A stretch of 64,000 nucleotides of DNA from Sphingobacterium sp. B16(2022) (GTDB lineage Bacteria; Bacteroidota; Bacteroidia; Sphingobacteriales; Sphingobacteriaceae): positions 248,001-312,000 of the forward strand of contig NZ_JAAUVN010000006.1 of NCBI RefSeq assembly GCF_012030425.1, in the 5' to 3' direction. Below, in pieces: positions 18,101-26,844 of this stretch (position 1 is the first letter of the stretch; each line of letters begins with the position of its first letter). Position numbers and translations under genes: made by a program. Under the pieces are notes generated by a model. That model was not told where the DNA came from, searched no databases, and was given only the letters and a program-made list of their open reading frames with translations.

Positions 18101-19159
18101 TTATATGTTGATTGTGGTTAATTTTTCCAATAATATACTATTCTCTTCTGGTGTACCGATTGTAATTCGAAGACAGCCTTCACAAAGTTCCACCTTCGAG
18201 CGGTCCCGTACAATGATGCCATGTGATACCAAATAGGCATATACAGCTCTTGGATCATTCATTTTTACCAAAATAAAGTTGGCGTCAGAAGGAGTAATGT
18301 GTTGGACCATATCCAGTTTGTACAATCCCTGCACTAACTTTTCACGTTCCACCACAGTTTGTTTGATCCAGCCATTAACCTGATCAACTTGATCTAATGC
18401 TTCCAGAACAATATCCTGTGTCGCTTGGTTAATGTTATACGGTGGTTTTATCTTATTGAACACCGAAATAATTTCGGTACTTGCAAAGGCCATCCCTAAA
18501 CGTAAAGCTGCTAAGCCCCATGCTTTTGAAAGCGTCTGTAAAACAACTAGATTTTGGTATTCGGCCAATTCCTGAGTAAAGGATTTAGTTTGTGAAAAAT
18601 TAATATAAGCTTCATCCACCACAACCAGACCATCAAAGTTGTTCAAAATGGTTTCGATATCATGACGATTTATCGTATTACCGGTTGGATTATTCGGTGA
18701 GCAAATGAAGATCAATTTAGTGTACTCATCGACAGCATTTTCAATGCCTTCTAAGTCCAACTGATACTCCTTTGTTAAATTTACCTTCCGAAAAGCGACA
18801 TCGTTGATGTTGGCCGAAACCTCATACATGCCGTATGTAGGAGGGACTAAAATCACATTATCAACACCTGGACGACAAAATGCACGAAATAAGATATCGA
18901 TAGCTTCGTCACTTCCATTACCTAAGAACATATTCTCTGCAGGCACTCCTTTAATATGTGCTAGCTTATGCTTGAGTTGATGTTGCAGAGGATCTGGATA
19001 ACGGTTATAGTTATGCGCTAAAGGAGAACCAAAAGCGTTTTCATTGGCATCAATTAAGATAGATGCTTCCCCCTTGAATTCATCTCTAGCAGAAGAATAA
19101 GGTACGAGATTTTTAATGTTTTCCCGTAAAAGTTTCGTTAAGTTGAATGGAGTGTCCAT
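18101..19159 (-). CDS. hisC: histidinol-phosphate aminotransferase
   Basis: A 352-residue class I/II PLP aminotransferase converting imidazole acetol phosphate to histidinol phosphate. The PLP lysine is Lys212 (LQTLSKAWGLAALRLG); CSPNNPTGN and the cofactor-binding VVDEAYINF are also visible. It is the first histidine gene in this run; hisG and hisD, which usually precede it, are not found upstream. The gap to rnz upstream is 196 bases and holds a -7 box on the minus strand, so the six his genes probably have their own promoter. Confidence 0.96.
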   Translation of the reverse strand: MDTPFNLTKLLRENIKNLVPYSSARDEFKGEASILIDANENAFGSPLAHNYNRYPDPLQHQLKHKLAHIKGVPAENMFLGNGSDEAIDILFRAFCRPGVDNVILVPPTYGMYEVSANINDVAFRKVNLTKEYQLDLEGIENAVDEYTKLIFICSPNNPTGNTINRHDIETILNNFDGLVVVDEAYINFSQTKSFTQELAEYQNLVVLQTLSKAWGLAALRLGMAFASTEIISVFNKIKPPYNINQATQDIVLEALDQVDQVNGWIKQTVVEREKLVQGLYKLDMVQHITPSDANFILVKMNDPRAVYAYLVSHGIIVRDRSKVELCEGCLRITIGTPEENSILLEKLTTINI

Positions 19160-19280
19160 TAAATTATTAAATTTTAAATCGTAAACTTAGATAAATTTGC
19201 TTACATCCACAATATAATTACAGATCAATAGAAATTTAGCCTTATTTATTTTTAGTTCATAGGTATTGACGCATGTCGCT

Positions 19281-19288
19281 CAAATATA
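19281..19288 (-). promoter_or_regulatory. -7 box for the histidine operon (TATATTTG)
   Basis: On the minus strand TATATTTG fits the consensus and lies about 120 bases before hisC. The leader has no run of His codons and I see no attenuator. The -33 (TTCT at 19 bases) is weak. Confidence 0.45.
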
Positions 19289-19355
19289 ACTTTATTGATC
19301 CCTTATGAGAATTTTTGGCGTAATTTAATATAACAGGGAGATTTTACAAATAACA

Positions 19356-20267
19356 TTATACCGAAAACCATTTTCCCTCTTGCGATAGCATCGTTTTCGG
19401 GAAAACAGACTGCGCCTCAAGTAATAAAGGCTGTAAATCTTTATATCGTGCAGAATAATGACCTAATAATAATTTATCTGCATGCGTTTCCTTTGCTATC
19501 TCTGCGGCCTCCAAGGCTGTCGTATGAAAAGTTTCCTTTGCACGATCGACCATCTCATGGAGAAAAGTAGATTCATGGTAGATTAATGTCGCATGTTGAA
19601 TATAGGGTAAGTAGTTTGCTGTACGAATGGTATCTGAACAATACACATAACTGCGGGATAATGGTGCAGGTAAAGTATAGTCTGATGCGCTGAATACCTG
19701 CCCATCTTCACGAACATAGTCCACCCCGTTTTTCAATAATTGATAATAAGCAACAGGAATACCGGCCTCCTCAATATCTTCTACAAGTAGGTGGCGTGAA
19801 CGCTGTCCCTCGTCAAAGCGAAAGCCCGTACAGGGAATTCGGTGAGTCAAAGGGAATGTACTTACTTTAATGGTTCTATTTTCAAAAATAACCTGTGGTT
19901 CTTCGGCAGAAGTTTCATGGAAAATAAGATCGTAGCGAAGTAATGTCTCTGAATATTTAAACTGAACAGCCAATATTTCATCAAGTCCCTTTGGTCCATA
20001 AAGGTGTAAATCACTTTTACGCCCAATCAGGTGCATGGAGGACAATAACCCAACTAAACCGAGGTAATGATCTCCATGCAGATGACTGATAAAAATATGA
20101 TTTATTTTATTGCTTTTAATGCCATAACGGCTAAGCTGCATTTGTGTACCTTCTCCACAATCAATTAAGAACAATTGCTCATTGAAGTTTACGACTTGAC
20201 TAGTTGGATGCCTATCATACATAGGCGTTGCGGAACTATTCCCTAAAATCAAAACTTCAAATCGCAT
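19356..20267 (-). CDS. rnz: ribonuclease Z
   Basis: A 303-residue zinc beta-lactamase-fold endonuclease that trims tRNA 3' ends. The zinc motif HLHGDH is at residues 62-67 (SHLHGDHYLGL), and further ligands lie in PLTHR, YCSDT and GHYSAR. Its length fits the short bacterial RNase Z form. It begins 1 base after the STAS gene, so the two are almost certainly co-translated. RNase Z matters most for tRNAs without an encoded CCA; most of the tRNA-Asp genes in this window do encode CCA, but one does not. Confidence 0.94.
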   Translation of the reverse strand: MRFEVLILGNSSATPMYDRHPTSQVVNFNEQLFLIDCGEGTQMQLSRYGIKSNKINHIFISHLHGDHYLGLVGLLSSMHLIGRKSDLHLYGPKGLDEILAVQFKYSETLLRYDLIFHETSAEEPQVIFENRTIKVSTFPLTHRIPCTGFRFDEGQRSRHLLVEDIEEAGIPVAYYQLLKNGVDYVREDGQVFSASDYTLPAPLSRSYVYCSDTIRTANYLPYIQHATLIYHESTFLHEMVDRAKETFHTTALEAAEIAKETHADKLLLGHYSARYKDLQPLLLEAQSVFPKTMLSQEGKWFSV

Positions 20268-20268
20268 A

Positions 20269-20649
20269 TTATTTTTCTTTCTCTCCTCTATAATCTAATT
20301 CAATTTCGTGTGCAAAAACACGGTCTTCAGCATCTTTAACAGAGTTTACGATCGTAAAGTTGGTCTGTAGGTGAGACATTTCCAATACCTCAAGGACTTC
20401 AGAGTCCAAGTTTGCTAGAATGAATAGCCCACCACTTGAATCACAAAGACGATTTGCCAATAGTGCCAAGCGAATACTGCTTTCGTCTATTTTACGCACA
20501 TTAGATAAATCTAAAATAATATTACGTTGACCAACCGTATTTCTCAACAAAAACTCACCTTTTAATTTAATCGCTTTTTCCGCATCTAAGCTATCACAAA
20601 GCGGTTCTATTACAATATAGCGGTCATGCTTATCAATCGTATATTTCAT
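20269..20649 (-). CDS. STAS-domain protein (anti-sigma factor antagonist-like)
   Basis: A 126-residue single STAS domain similar to SpoIIAA. In that family a serine in a D-S-S-G loop is phosphorylated by a partner kinase/anti-sigma factor; here the aligned loop reads KIDESSIRLA, so Ser57 or Ser58 could play that part, although the usual glycine is missing. The last 15-20 residues are charged and probably disordered. It is sandwiched between purC (17 bases) and rnz (1 base). No partner kinase is nearby. Domain assignment is firm, function open. Confidence 0.8.
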   Translation of the reverse strand: MKYTIDKHDRYIVIEPLCDSLDAEKAIKLKGEFLLRNTVGQRNIILDLSNVRKIDESSIRLALLANRLCDSSGGLFILANLDSEVLEVLEMSHLQTNFTIVNSVKDAEDRVFAHEIELDYRGEKEK

Positions 20650-20666
20650 AATTTAGATCCTTTCTC

Positions 20667-21617
20667 TTAATATTTTAGTTGTTTTAAAGCTTGAGTCACA
20701 TTCCGTTCTACACGTTCCAAAACATCTTCTTGATTTGGATAAACAAACTTCTCGCCTACAATATGCTCATAAAGTTCGATATATCGCTCAGAAATTGATT
20801 TTATTATTTCATCTGTCATTTCCGGAACCTGCTGTCCATCTTTACCTTGAAATCCGTTTTCAATTAACCATTTGCGTACAAACTCTTTCGACAATTGCTT
20901 TTGTGCTTCACCACTTGCCTGACGTTCAGCATAACCTTCCGCATAAAAATAACGGGAAGAATCTGGTGTATGAATTTCATCGATCAAAATAATCTGACCA
21001 TCTTTTTTGCCAAATTCATATTTGGTATCCACCAAGATCAATCCTCTTTCAGCTGCGATTTCAGTACCTCGTTGAAATAATGCTTTTGTATATTTCTCCA
21101 ACTGGATATAATCTTCTTCACTCACGATTCCTCTTGCTAAAATAGCATCTCTAGAAATATCCTCATCGTGACCTACTGCTGCTTTTGTCGTGGGAGTAAT
21201 AATAGGTTCAGGTAATTTATCATTTTCCTTCAACCCCTCTGGCAGCGCTTCGCCACATACCGAACGTTTTCCTGCACTATACTCTCTCCAAGCGTGACCA
21301 GATAAATACCCACGGATCACCATTTCTACTTTAAAAGGCTCACACATTTTACCAATCGTAACACTTGGGTCCGGAACAGAAACTACCCAGTTTGGCAGAA
21401 TATCTTCCGTTGCTTTCAAAAATTTTGCAGCGATCTGATTCAATACCTGTCCTTTATAAGGGATAGGTTTTGGTAATACCACATCGAATGCCGAAATACG
21501 ATCTGAAGCCACCATAGCTAAATATTCATGAGCAATGGTATATACATCACGTACTTTACCTCTGTAAAAAGAGGTTTGATTTTCGAAATTGAAATTTGTT
21601 TCTTGTATTGCGTTCAT
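20667..21617 (-). CDS. purC: SAICAR synthetase (purine synthesis)
   Basis: A 316-residue ligase joining aspartate to CAIR with ATP. It shows the N-terminal FYRGKVRDVY loop, the ATP and substrate motifs VASDRISAFDV and EMVIRGYLSGHAW, and the metal-binding DTKYEFG and LIDEIHTPDSSR segments. The length is that of the longer SAICAR synthetases rather than the roughly 240-residue E. coli type. A TAAATTTG box at 21649-21656 (minus strand) could give it a promoter of its own; otherwise it follows phoH with a 49-base gap and no terminator. Confidence 0.96.
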   Translation of the reverse strand: MNAIQETNFNFENQTSFYRGKVRDVYTIAHEYLAMVASDRISAFDVVLPKPIPYKGQVLNQIAAKFLKATEDILPNWVVSVPDPSVTIGKMCEPFKVEMVIRGYLSGHAWREYSAGKRSVCGEALPEGLKENDKLPEPIITPTTKAAVGHDEDISRDAILARGIVSEEDYIQLEKYTKALFQRGTEIAAERGLILVDTKYEFGKKDGQIILIDEIHTPDSSRYFYAEGYAERQASGEAQKQLSKEFVRKWLIENGFQGKDGQQVPEMTDEIIKSISERYIELYEHIVGEKFVYPNQEDVLERVERNVTQALKQLKY

Positions 21618-21666
21618 ATATTGATGAATGGATAGTATCTCTCTATCTCAAATTTATTATTGACTA

Positions 21667-22662
21667 TTAAATATCTCCGTAAGCCTCTAGAATGCGTTTC
21701 ACTAGTTTGTGCCTCACAACATCTGAACCGTTTAAATGTATAATATCAATACCCTCAATATTATCCAGCAATCGTACAGCAGTTGCTAGTCCTGACTGAT
21801 TCTTTCTTGGTAAATCAATCTGCGTCACGTCACCCGTAACAATGAATTTTGCAGTCGGTCCCATCCGGGTTAAAAACATTTTCAATTGCATATCGGTTGC
21901 ATTCTGTGCTTCATCCAAAATCACGAAACAATTATCTAAAGTACGTCCACGCATAAAAGCTAAAGGAGCGACCTCAATGGTTCTATTCTCGAGATATCCT
22001 TTAAGTTTTTCTGCTGGAATCATATCATCAAGCGCATCGTATAAAGGGCGTAAGTAAGGATCAACTTTTTCTTTTAGATCTCCCGGAAGAAAGCCCAAAT
22101 TTTCTCCAGCTTCAACAGCCGGCCGTGTTAAGATGATACGTTTGATTTCTTTGTTGCGTAATGCACGGACCGCTAAGGCAACGGCGGTGTAGGTTTTACC
22201 TGTACCTGCAGGACCTATAGCGAAAAGGATGTCATTGTTCGTGATGCTATCCACCATCTTTCTTTGATTCGTTGTACGTGCACGCACAATAATGCCATTA
22301 GGCCCAAAAACGATAGGCTCGGAACCGACACTTGCAGCTTTATCAGCAAGCATTTTTTCTTCCAGTACAGCAGATCCCGAAGTTGTCTGCATCAGGTTTT
22401 CCAAATCCATTAAAGAAAGTTTATTGTACTTTTCCAAATGGTTGATAACATCGTCAAAGGAATTTTTGAAAGATTCAAGTTGCTTTTCATCACCCAATAC
22501 CTTCATCTCATTACCCCTAGCTACAATTCTCAATTTTGGATACTGTTTTTTTATGTAGTCAAAGTGCTCATTCTGAGCGCCCCAAAGTATCGCTAAATTG
22601 ATAGCATCCAATGTAATTTGTAATTCGTTCAAATCATTCAATTTAAGGTGAATTATTTCCAT
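21667..22662 (-). CDS. phoH: PhoH-family ATPase
   Basis: A 331-residue P-loop ATPase of the PhoH/YbeZ group, linked in other bacteria to ribosome and RNA metabolism together with YbeY. Walker A is GPAGTGKT (residues 150-157) and Walker B is FVILDEAQNA (about 246-255). The N-terminal 110 residues resemble the small RNA-binding-like domain that precedes the ATPase in YbeZ. It heads the minus-strand cluster phoH-purC-STAS-rnz. ybeY is not adjacent. Confidence 0.93.
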   Translation of the reverse strand: MEIIHLKLNDLNELQITLDAINLAILWGAQNEHFDYIKKQYPKLRIVARGNEMKVLGDEKQLESFKNSFDDVINHLEKYNKLSLMDLENLMQTTSGSAVLEEKMLADKAASVGSEPIVFGPNGIIVRARTTNQRKMVDSITNNDILFAIGPAGTGKTYTAVALAVRALRNKEIKRIILTRPAVEAGENLGFLPGDLKEKVDPYLRPLYDALDDMIPAEKLKGYLENRTIEVAPLAFMRGRTLDNCFVILDEAQNATDMQLKMFLTRMGPTAKFIVTGDVTQIDLPRKNQSGLATAVRLLDNIEGIDIIHLNGSDVVRHKLVKRILEAYGDI

Positions 22663-22987
22663 ATTGGCCTGTTACCTACAAACATCAACCAATATCCAAA
22701 AATACAGTATTAATATCAATTTTAGCATCAGAATATGCAACAAAAATAAAAAAAAGAGTTCATTTTTTATTTTTATATTGGTGGATATCAAGATTAAAAA
22801 CATCCAACTCAAATCGATCGGATCGAATATGTACATTCTATTTATTTTTATCAGAAGACATTACGTACTTTTGCGTACCTTTTCTTTTTTTTGAGTTAAT
22901 TTTACTTTAATTTTGAGGATTAAGTTCATATATTAAAACCTTAACAAAAAGAATTCTAGGGTATATCATAAAGGGTAATTAAGAAGA
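22663..22987. other. 325-base divergent intergenic region
   Basis: AT-rich spacer between phoH (-) and the SAM-cleaving enzyme gene (+). It contains a plus-strand TACTTTTG box at 22866-22873 and minus-strand TATTTTTG boxes at 22697-22704 and 22741-22748. A 76-codon open frame across it is low-complexity and looks like chance. No RNA gene or strong hairpin is seen. Confidence 0.5.
22866..22873 (+). promoter_or_regulatory. candidate -7 box (TACTTTTG)
   Basis: Consensus-fitting box 114 bases before the ATG at 22988, which would leave a leader of about 105 bases. The -33 region is only T-rich. Confidence 0.4.
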
Positions 22988-23776
22988 ATGGGAGTTATTA
23001 CATTAACAACAGATTTAGGACATAAAGATTTCTATCAAGCAGCGCTCAAAGGCAGTTTGATATCGGAACTTCCTGATGTCCGAATTGTTGATATTACACA
23101 CGAAATACCGGCCTTCAATATTCCGAGAGCAGCCTTTGTATTAGCCAATGCGTATCATTATTTCCCAAAAAAAACAGTCCATATCATTGGGATCAACACT
23201 TTATTTCATGAAGGATCACGTTACGTGGCAATGATGTATAATGATCACTTCTTTGTTGGCGCAGACAACGGCATCTTTAGCTTACTCTTAAATGGTGACA
23301 AACCTCAAGAACTTGTTGAACTTAATTTGATTCAGGACCTTCGTTACTTACATTTCCCACTTGCTGATATTTTGACCAAATCAGCCTGTCACATTGCTAA
23401 AGGAGGTAAATTAACGGACATTGGTAATACCATTGATCAAACAGTTGAAAAAGTCACGTTACAACCTATATATGACAATGATACCATCCGCGGTAATGTC
23501 GTCTATGTTGATGCTTTTGGAAATGCGATTACCAATATCTCCAAGGAATTATTTAACCGTGTACAAAAAGGTCGAAGCTTCACACTCTATTTTAAAAGAA
23601 GTGAAACCATCACTAATTTATCATGGAACTACAATGAGGTAACGGAGGGAGAAAAACTATGTTTGTTCGGAATCAGTAATTATCTGGAGATCGCTATGAA
23701 TAAAGCAAACGCAAGTCAGCTCTTAGGATTATTTGATGATGAATCTCATATCATCAGAATCGAATTCCACAATTAA
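22988..23776 (+). CDS. SAM hydroxide adenosyltransferase (DUF62 family)
   Basis: A 262-residue protein of the family that splits S-adenosylmethionine into adenosine and methionine using water, related to the fluorinase and chlorinase of actinomycetes. Typical motifs are TTDLGHKDFYQAALKG at the N-terminus, VDITHEIPAF, and VYVDAFGNAITNIS near the start of the C-terminal barrel. The length is right for the family. Its place in metabolism is unsettled even in well-studied species. It stands alone between a long leader and an unknown membrane protein gene. Confidence 0.88.
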   Translation: MGVITLTTDLGHKDFYQAALKGSLISELPDVRIVDITHEIPAFNIPRAAFVLANAYHYFPKKTVHIIGINTLFHEGSRYVAMMYNDHFFVGADNGIFSLLLNGDKPQELVELNLIQDLRYLHFPLADILTKSACHIAKGGKLTDIGNTIDQTVEKVTLQPIYDNDTIRGNVVYVDAFGNAITNISKELFNRVQKGRSFTLYFKRSETITNLSWNYNEVTEGEKLCLFGISNYLEIAMNKANASQLLGLFDDESHIIRIEFHN

Positions 23777-23850
23777 TAACAAAACGAGCGATTAAACTTT
23801 TATTCCTTTTTTTTGTCTTATCCAAGATTTTAAAAAAATATCATTTGAAT

Positions 23851-24375
23851 ATGCAGTTTATAAAAAGTCTTTCTTTTCTTCTATTCTTTCTGACAGGTTT
23901 TGCTGTTAGCGCACAAAATGCTGACTCAACTTCCTTTGAGGCACAACGTATGCGTGTCAATAAACTTATTGAAGATCGTAAAGTAAAATTTGGAGAATAC
24001 GATCTAAGTCTGGAAAAGAAATCAGCCATATTTGGGCTTTTTAAATCGAAAGATGATATGCAGCGCACCATAGATATTTTAAAAAATATCGTCATCACTG
24101 ACAACAATATTTTTTTGGAAACACGTAGACTCATCAGCATCAAAGATGATGAAAAACAGAAGTTCCAGAATCTAGCTTCGGAATATGACAAACAGATTTC
24201 TGCTTACATGGGCACCATCAATAAGCTGCAAAAAGAGAATGAGAAACTCAAAAAAGACGTAGAAAATCTAGAAGGAAGTGATAATAGTTCAAATATTTTA
24301 CTTTATATCGCCCTCGCTATCATAGCTGTTCTGAGTTATTTAATATACCGAAATCAAAAAATTACTAAAGGATGA
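23851..24375 (+). CDS. unknown envelope protein: signal peptide, coiled coil, C-terminal membrane helix
   Basis: I do not recognise this 175-residue protein. It has a clear signal peptide (to about SAQ, residue 22), a helical charged middle and a coiled coil (about 105-140, KLQKENEKLKKDVENLE), then one hydrophobic helix (about 149-166, ILLYIALAIIAVLSYLIY) and a short basic tail. This predicts a periplasmic domain anchored in the inner membrane by its C-terminus. The ATG at 23851 is preferred over a TTG six bases upstream. It sits 59 bases before the ABC exporter gene, perhaps in one transcript, but no role can be assigned. Confidence 0.7.
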   Translation: MQFIKSLSFLLFFLTGFAVSAQNADSTSFEAQRMRVNKLIEDRKVKFGEYDLSLEKKSAIFGLFKSKDDMQRTIDILKNIVITDNNIFLETRRLISIKDDEKQKFQNLASEYDKQISAYMGTINKLQKENEKLKKDVENLEGSDNSSNILLYIALAIIAVLSYLIYRNQKITKG

Positions 24376-24434
24376 TAAGTGATTAATGAAGAGTAGTTAC
24401 TTTTGCAGGTCTCAATATTAAATTGATTGGTGCT

Positions 24435-26267
24435 ATGGCAAGAGGATTTAACAGCGGAAATAAGCAAGAAGAAGAACTACCAAAACCGAAACTTAATAAG
24501 GAATTATTAAAAAGAGCGGCACAAATACTATCGTATCTAAAACCATTTAGAACCAAGTTTTTGTTAGGAATGCTTTTCTTGATACTTTCAAGTTTGGCGA
24601 TGCTGACTTTCCCAGCACTTTTAGGTGCAATGATTGATGCTTCCGAAGGAAAACAAACGTACACATGGCTCCCAGCCGATGTTTTTGAAATAGGATCCAT
24701 CGCTTTTGTTATCCTCACTTTTACTTCCATTGTCTCTTTTTTTAGAATTCGCCTATTTGTGGAGATTGCAGAAAAATCTCTCGCATCAATTCGCCGGGAT
24801 TCATACCAGAAATTGATATCACTTCCCATGGAGTATTTTGCCAATCGTCGCGTTGGTGAACTCAACAGTAGGTTATCTGCAGATTTAGCTCAGATACAAG
24901 ACACTATGACAACTACTTTAGCTGAGATCTTGAGACAGTGTATCAGCTTAGCATTTGGTGTTGCATTATTAGTTTTTGTATCACCAAAGCTAGCTTTAAT
25001 GAACTTATGCATTTTGCCAGTACTCGTTGTAACAGCTATTGTATTTGGTAAATTCATCAGAAACCTATCACGTCAGGCTCAAGATAAATTGGCAGAATCG
25101 AACACCATCGTGCAAGAGACATTACAGGGAATCAGCAATGTTAAAGCTTTTGTCAATGAATATTATGAATCAAACAGATATTCCAATAAACTAGATGCCG
25201 TTGTTGGCTTAGCGGTAAAAGGTGCAACATATCGTGGTGCATTTGCTTCCTTTATCATCTTCTGTATCTTTGGTGCTGTCATTGCGGTGATCTGGTACGG
25301 TTCTACGCTAGTATTTTTAGGAGAAATGTCTGTTGGAGATTTGACCACTTACATTCTATATTCGATGTTCGTTGCTGGATCTATGGGGAGTTTTCCAGAA
25401 CTCTATGCCAATATTCAGAAAGCTCTGGGAGCAAGCGAACGCGTACTGGAAATCCTACAGGAAGAACAGGAAAGTATCACAATCGATGAATCTTCTAAAG
25501 AGATCCGTAAACATTTTCATGGTGATCTGACTTTCAACCATGTATCTTTCTCTTATCCTAGCAGACCTGATATTAAAATATTAAAAGATATTACGTTTCA
25601 TGCGAAAGCTGGACAAAAAATTGCGATCGTCGGCCCGAGTGGTATCGGTAAGTCAACTATTGCTTCATTGGTCTTGCAATTTTACAAACCTGACAGCGGA
25701 GAGATTCTGTATGATGGGATGAGCAGCGCTGACTATTTATTGTCTGATATCCGTAATCAAGTCGCCATTGTTCCACAAGACGTCTTACTTTTTGGCGGTA
25801 CTATTCGTGAAAATATTGCTTATGGACGCCTAGACGCTGATGCTGACCATATCATTACAGCTTCAAAACGTGCAAATGCACATGATTTTATTATGAATTT
25901 CCCGGAGGGCTATGATACACTGGTAGGTGAAAGAGGGGTTAAATTATCCGGAGGTCAACGTCAACGTATCGCAATTGCGCGCGCTTTATTGAAAGATCCT
26001 GCGATCCTTATCCTGGATGAAGCAACATCATCATTGGATTCCGAATCAGAAAGACAAGTACAATTAGCACTTGAAGAATTAATGAAAGGAAGAACTTCCA
26101 TTATCATCGCACATCGATTGTCTACTATTGTAGACTCGGATCAAATTATGGTCATCGAAAACGGCGTGGTGTCCGAATCAGGAAATCATATCGAATTAAT
26201 GAGCAAAGGTAGTGGACTATACCATCACCTGTACTCATTGCAATCCAAACATAAGATTCAAGTGTAA
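24435..26267 (+). CDS. ABC exporter, fused membrane and ATPase domains (MsbA-like)
   Basis: A 610-residue half-transporter that would act as a homodimer in the inner membrane. Six membrane helices (about 40-330) precede the ATPase domain with Walker A GPSGIGKST (400-408), signature LSGGQ (504-508), Walker B ILILDEATSS (Asp528-Glu529) and the switch histidine in IIAHRLSTI. It is of the lipid/multidrug exporter class; the substrate is unknown, and lipid A core flipping (MsbA) is one possibility but not shown. The ATG at 24435 was chosen over a TTG at 24423. It is closest in the operon to the coiled-coil membrane protein. Confidence 0.93.
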   Translation: MARGFNSGNKQEEELPKPKLNKELLKRAAQILSYLKPFRTKFLLGMLFLILSSLAMLTFPALLGAMIDASEGKQTYTWLPADVFEIGSIAFVILTFTSIVSFFRIRLFVEIAEKSLASIRRDSYQKLISLPMEYFANRRVGELNSRLSADLAQIQDTMTTTLAEILRQCISLAFGVALLVFVSPKLALMNLCILPVLVVTAIVFGKFIRNLSRQAQDKLAESNTIVQETLQGISNVKAFVNEYYESNRYSNKLDAVVGLAVKGATYRGAFASFIIFCIFGAVIAVIWYGSTLVFLGEMSVGDLTTYILYSMFVAGSMGSFPELYANIQKALGASERVLEILQEEQESITIDESSKEIRKHFHGDLTFNHVSFSYPSRPDIKILKDITFHAKAGQKIAIVGPSGIGKSTIASLVLQFYKPDSGEILYDGMSSADYLLSDIRNQVAIVPQDVLLFGGTIRENIAYGRLDADADHIITASKRANAHDFIMNFPEGYDTLVGERGVKLSGGQRQRIAIARALLKDPAILILDEATSSLDSESERQVQLALEELMKGRTSIIIAHRLSTIVDSDQIMVIENGVVSESGNHIELMSKGSGLYHHLYSLQSKHKIQV

Positions 26268-26354
26268 AAAAATGTTAATTCATAAGCCCTTTTAAAACTT
26301 TTCTCTGTATCAACTGTTTAATTGGTATCATAGTTGAAAGAAGTATATTAAAAT

Positions 26355-26771
26355 ATGAGCGATATGAAAAATAAAAATGGATTAGTTGCATTTGCGTTAA
26401 TAGGTTTAGCAGCAGGTGCTGCAGCATGGTATTTATTAGGTACTGATGATGGCAAGAAACAATTAAGTCGTGCTAATGACGGAATTAAAGATCTGACTCG
26501 TTCTCTAAAAGATGTATCAAAAAGAGAAGCAAAAAGAGCTCGGAAATTAGCAAACCAGGCTTCCGAAGAATTACATGCTTTAAAAAATAAAGCTGCTGAA
26601 GGATTTGGATCATTGAAAGATAAAGCTTCTGATGAAGTGGATGCTTTAAAAAATAAAGCAAAAGAAGTAGGCAGAGAAGCATTGAATAATACCAATAGCG
26701 CTGCTCATAAATTAGCAGATCACGTTGACGATGCTGTCGATACAGCAAAAAGCAAAGTTGATAAAGCCTAA
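26355..26771 (+). CDS. YtxH-like protein with LEA-type 11-residue repeats
   Basis: A 138-residue protein with one N-terminal membrane helix (about 9-27, LVAFALIGLAAGAAAWYLLG) directly followed by a GTDDGKKQL segment typical of YtxH proteins, then about 100 residues of charged, alanine-rich amphipathic helix. The helix shows 11-residue periodicity like late-embryogenesis-abundant proteins (ALKNKA...SLKDKA...ALKNKA). At DNA level a 19-base word is repeated exactly 66 bases apart (26575 and 26641), i.e. two 11-mers. Related proteins are often stress-induced and stabilise membranes; that role here is inference. Confidence 0.75.
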   Translation: MSDMKNKNGLVAFALIGLAAGAAAWYLLGTDDGKKQLSRANDGIKDLTRSLKDVSKREAKRARKLANQASEELHALKNKAAEGFGSLKDKASDEVDALKNKAKEVGREALNNTNSAAHKLADHVDDAVDTAKSKVDKA

Positions 26772-26830
26772 AACCTTTTAAAATTTACTTCCTCGTTGCA
26801 CTATTCATTCAGCTTATTACATTTCATTTG

Positions 26831-26838
26831 TATCTTTG
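26831..26838 (+). promoter_or_regulatory. -7 box directly before ccmB (TATCTTTG)
   Basis: TATCTTTG ends 6 bases before the ATG at 26845, so transcription is expected to begin at or almost at the start codon. The -33 position 19 bases upstream reads TTCA, a weak match. Confidence 0.5.
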
Positions 26839-26844
26839 CGCTGT

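Noticed and set aside
19160..19355. Possible histidine attenuator leader
   Set aside because: The minus-strand leader has only tiny open frames without His codons and no terminator/antiterminator pair.
22664..22894. 76-codon open frame in the phoH upstream region
   Set aside because: Low-complexity, Lys/Asn/Ile-rich product over AT-rich promoter DNA with no family resemblance; probably chance.
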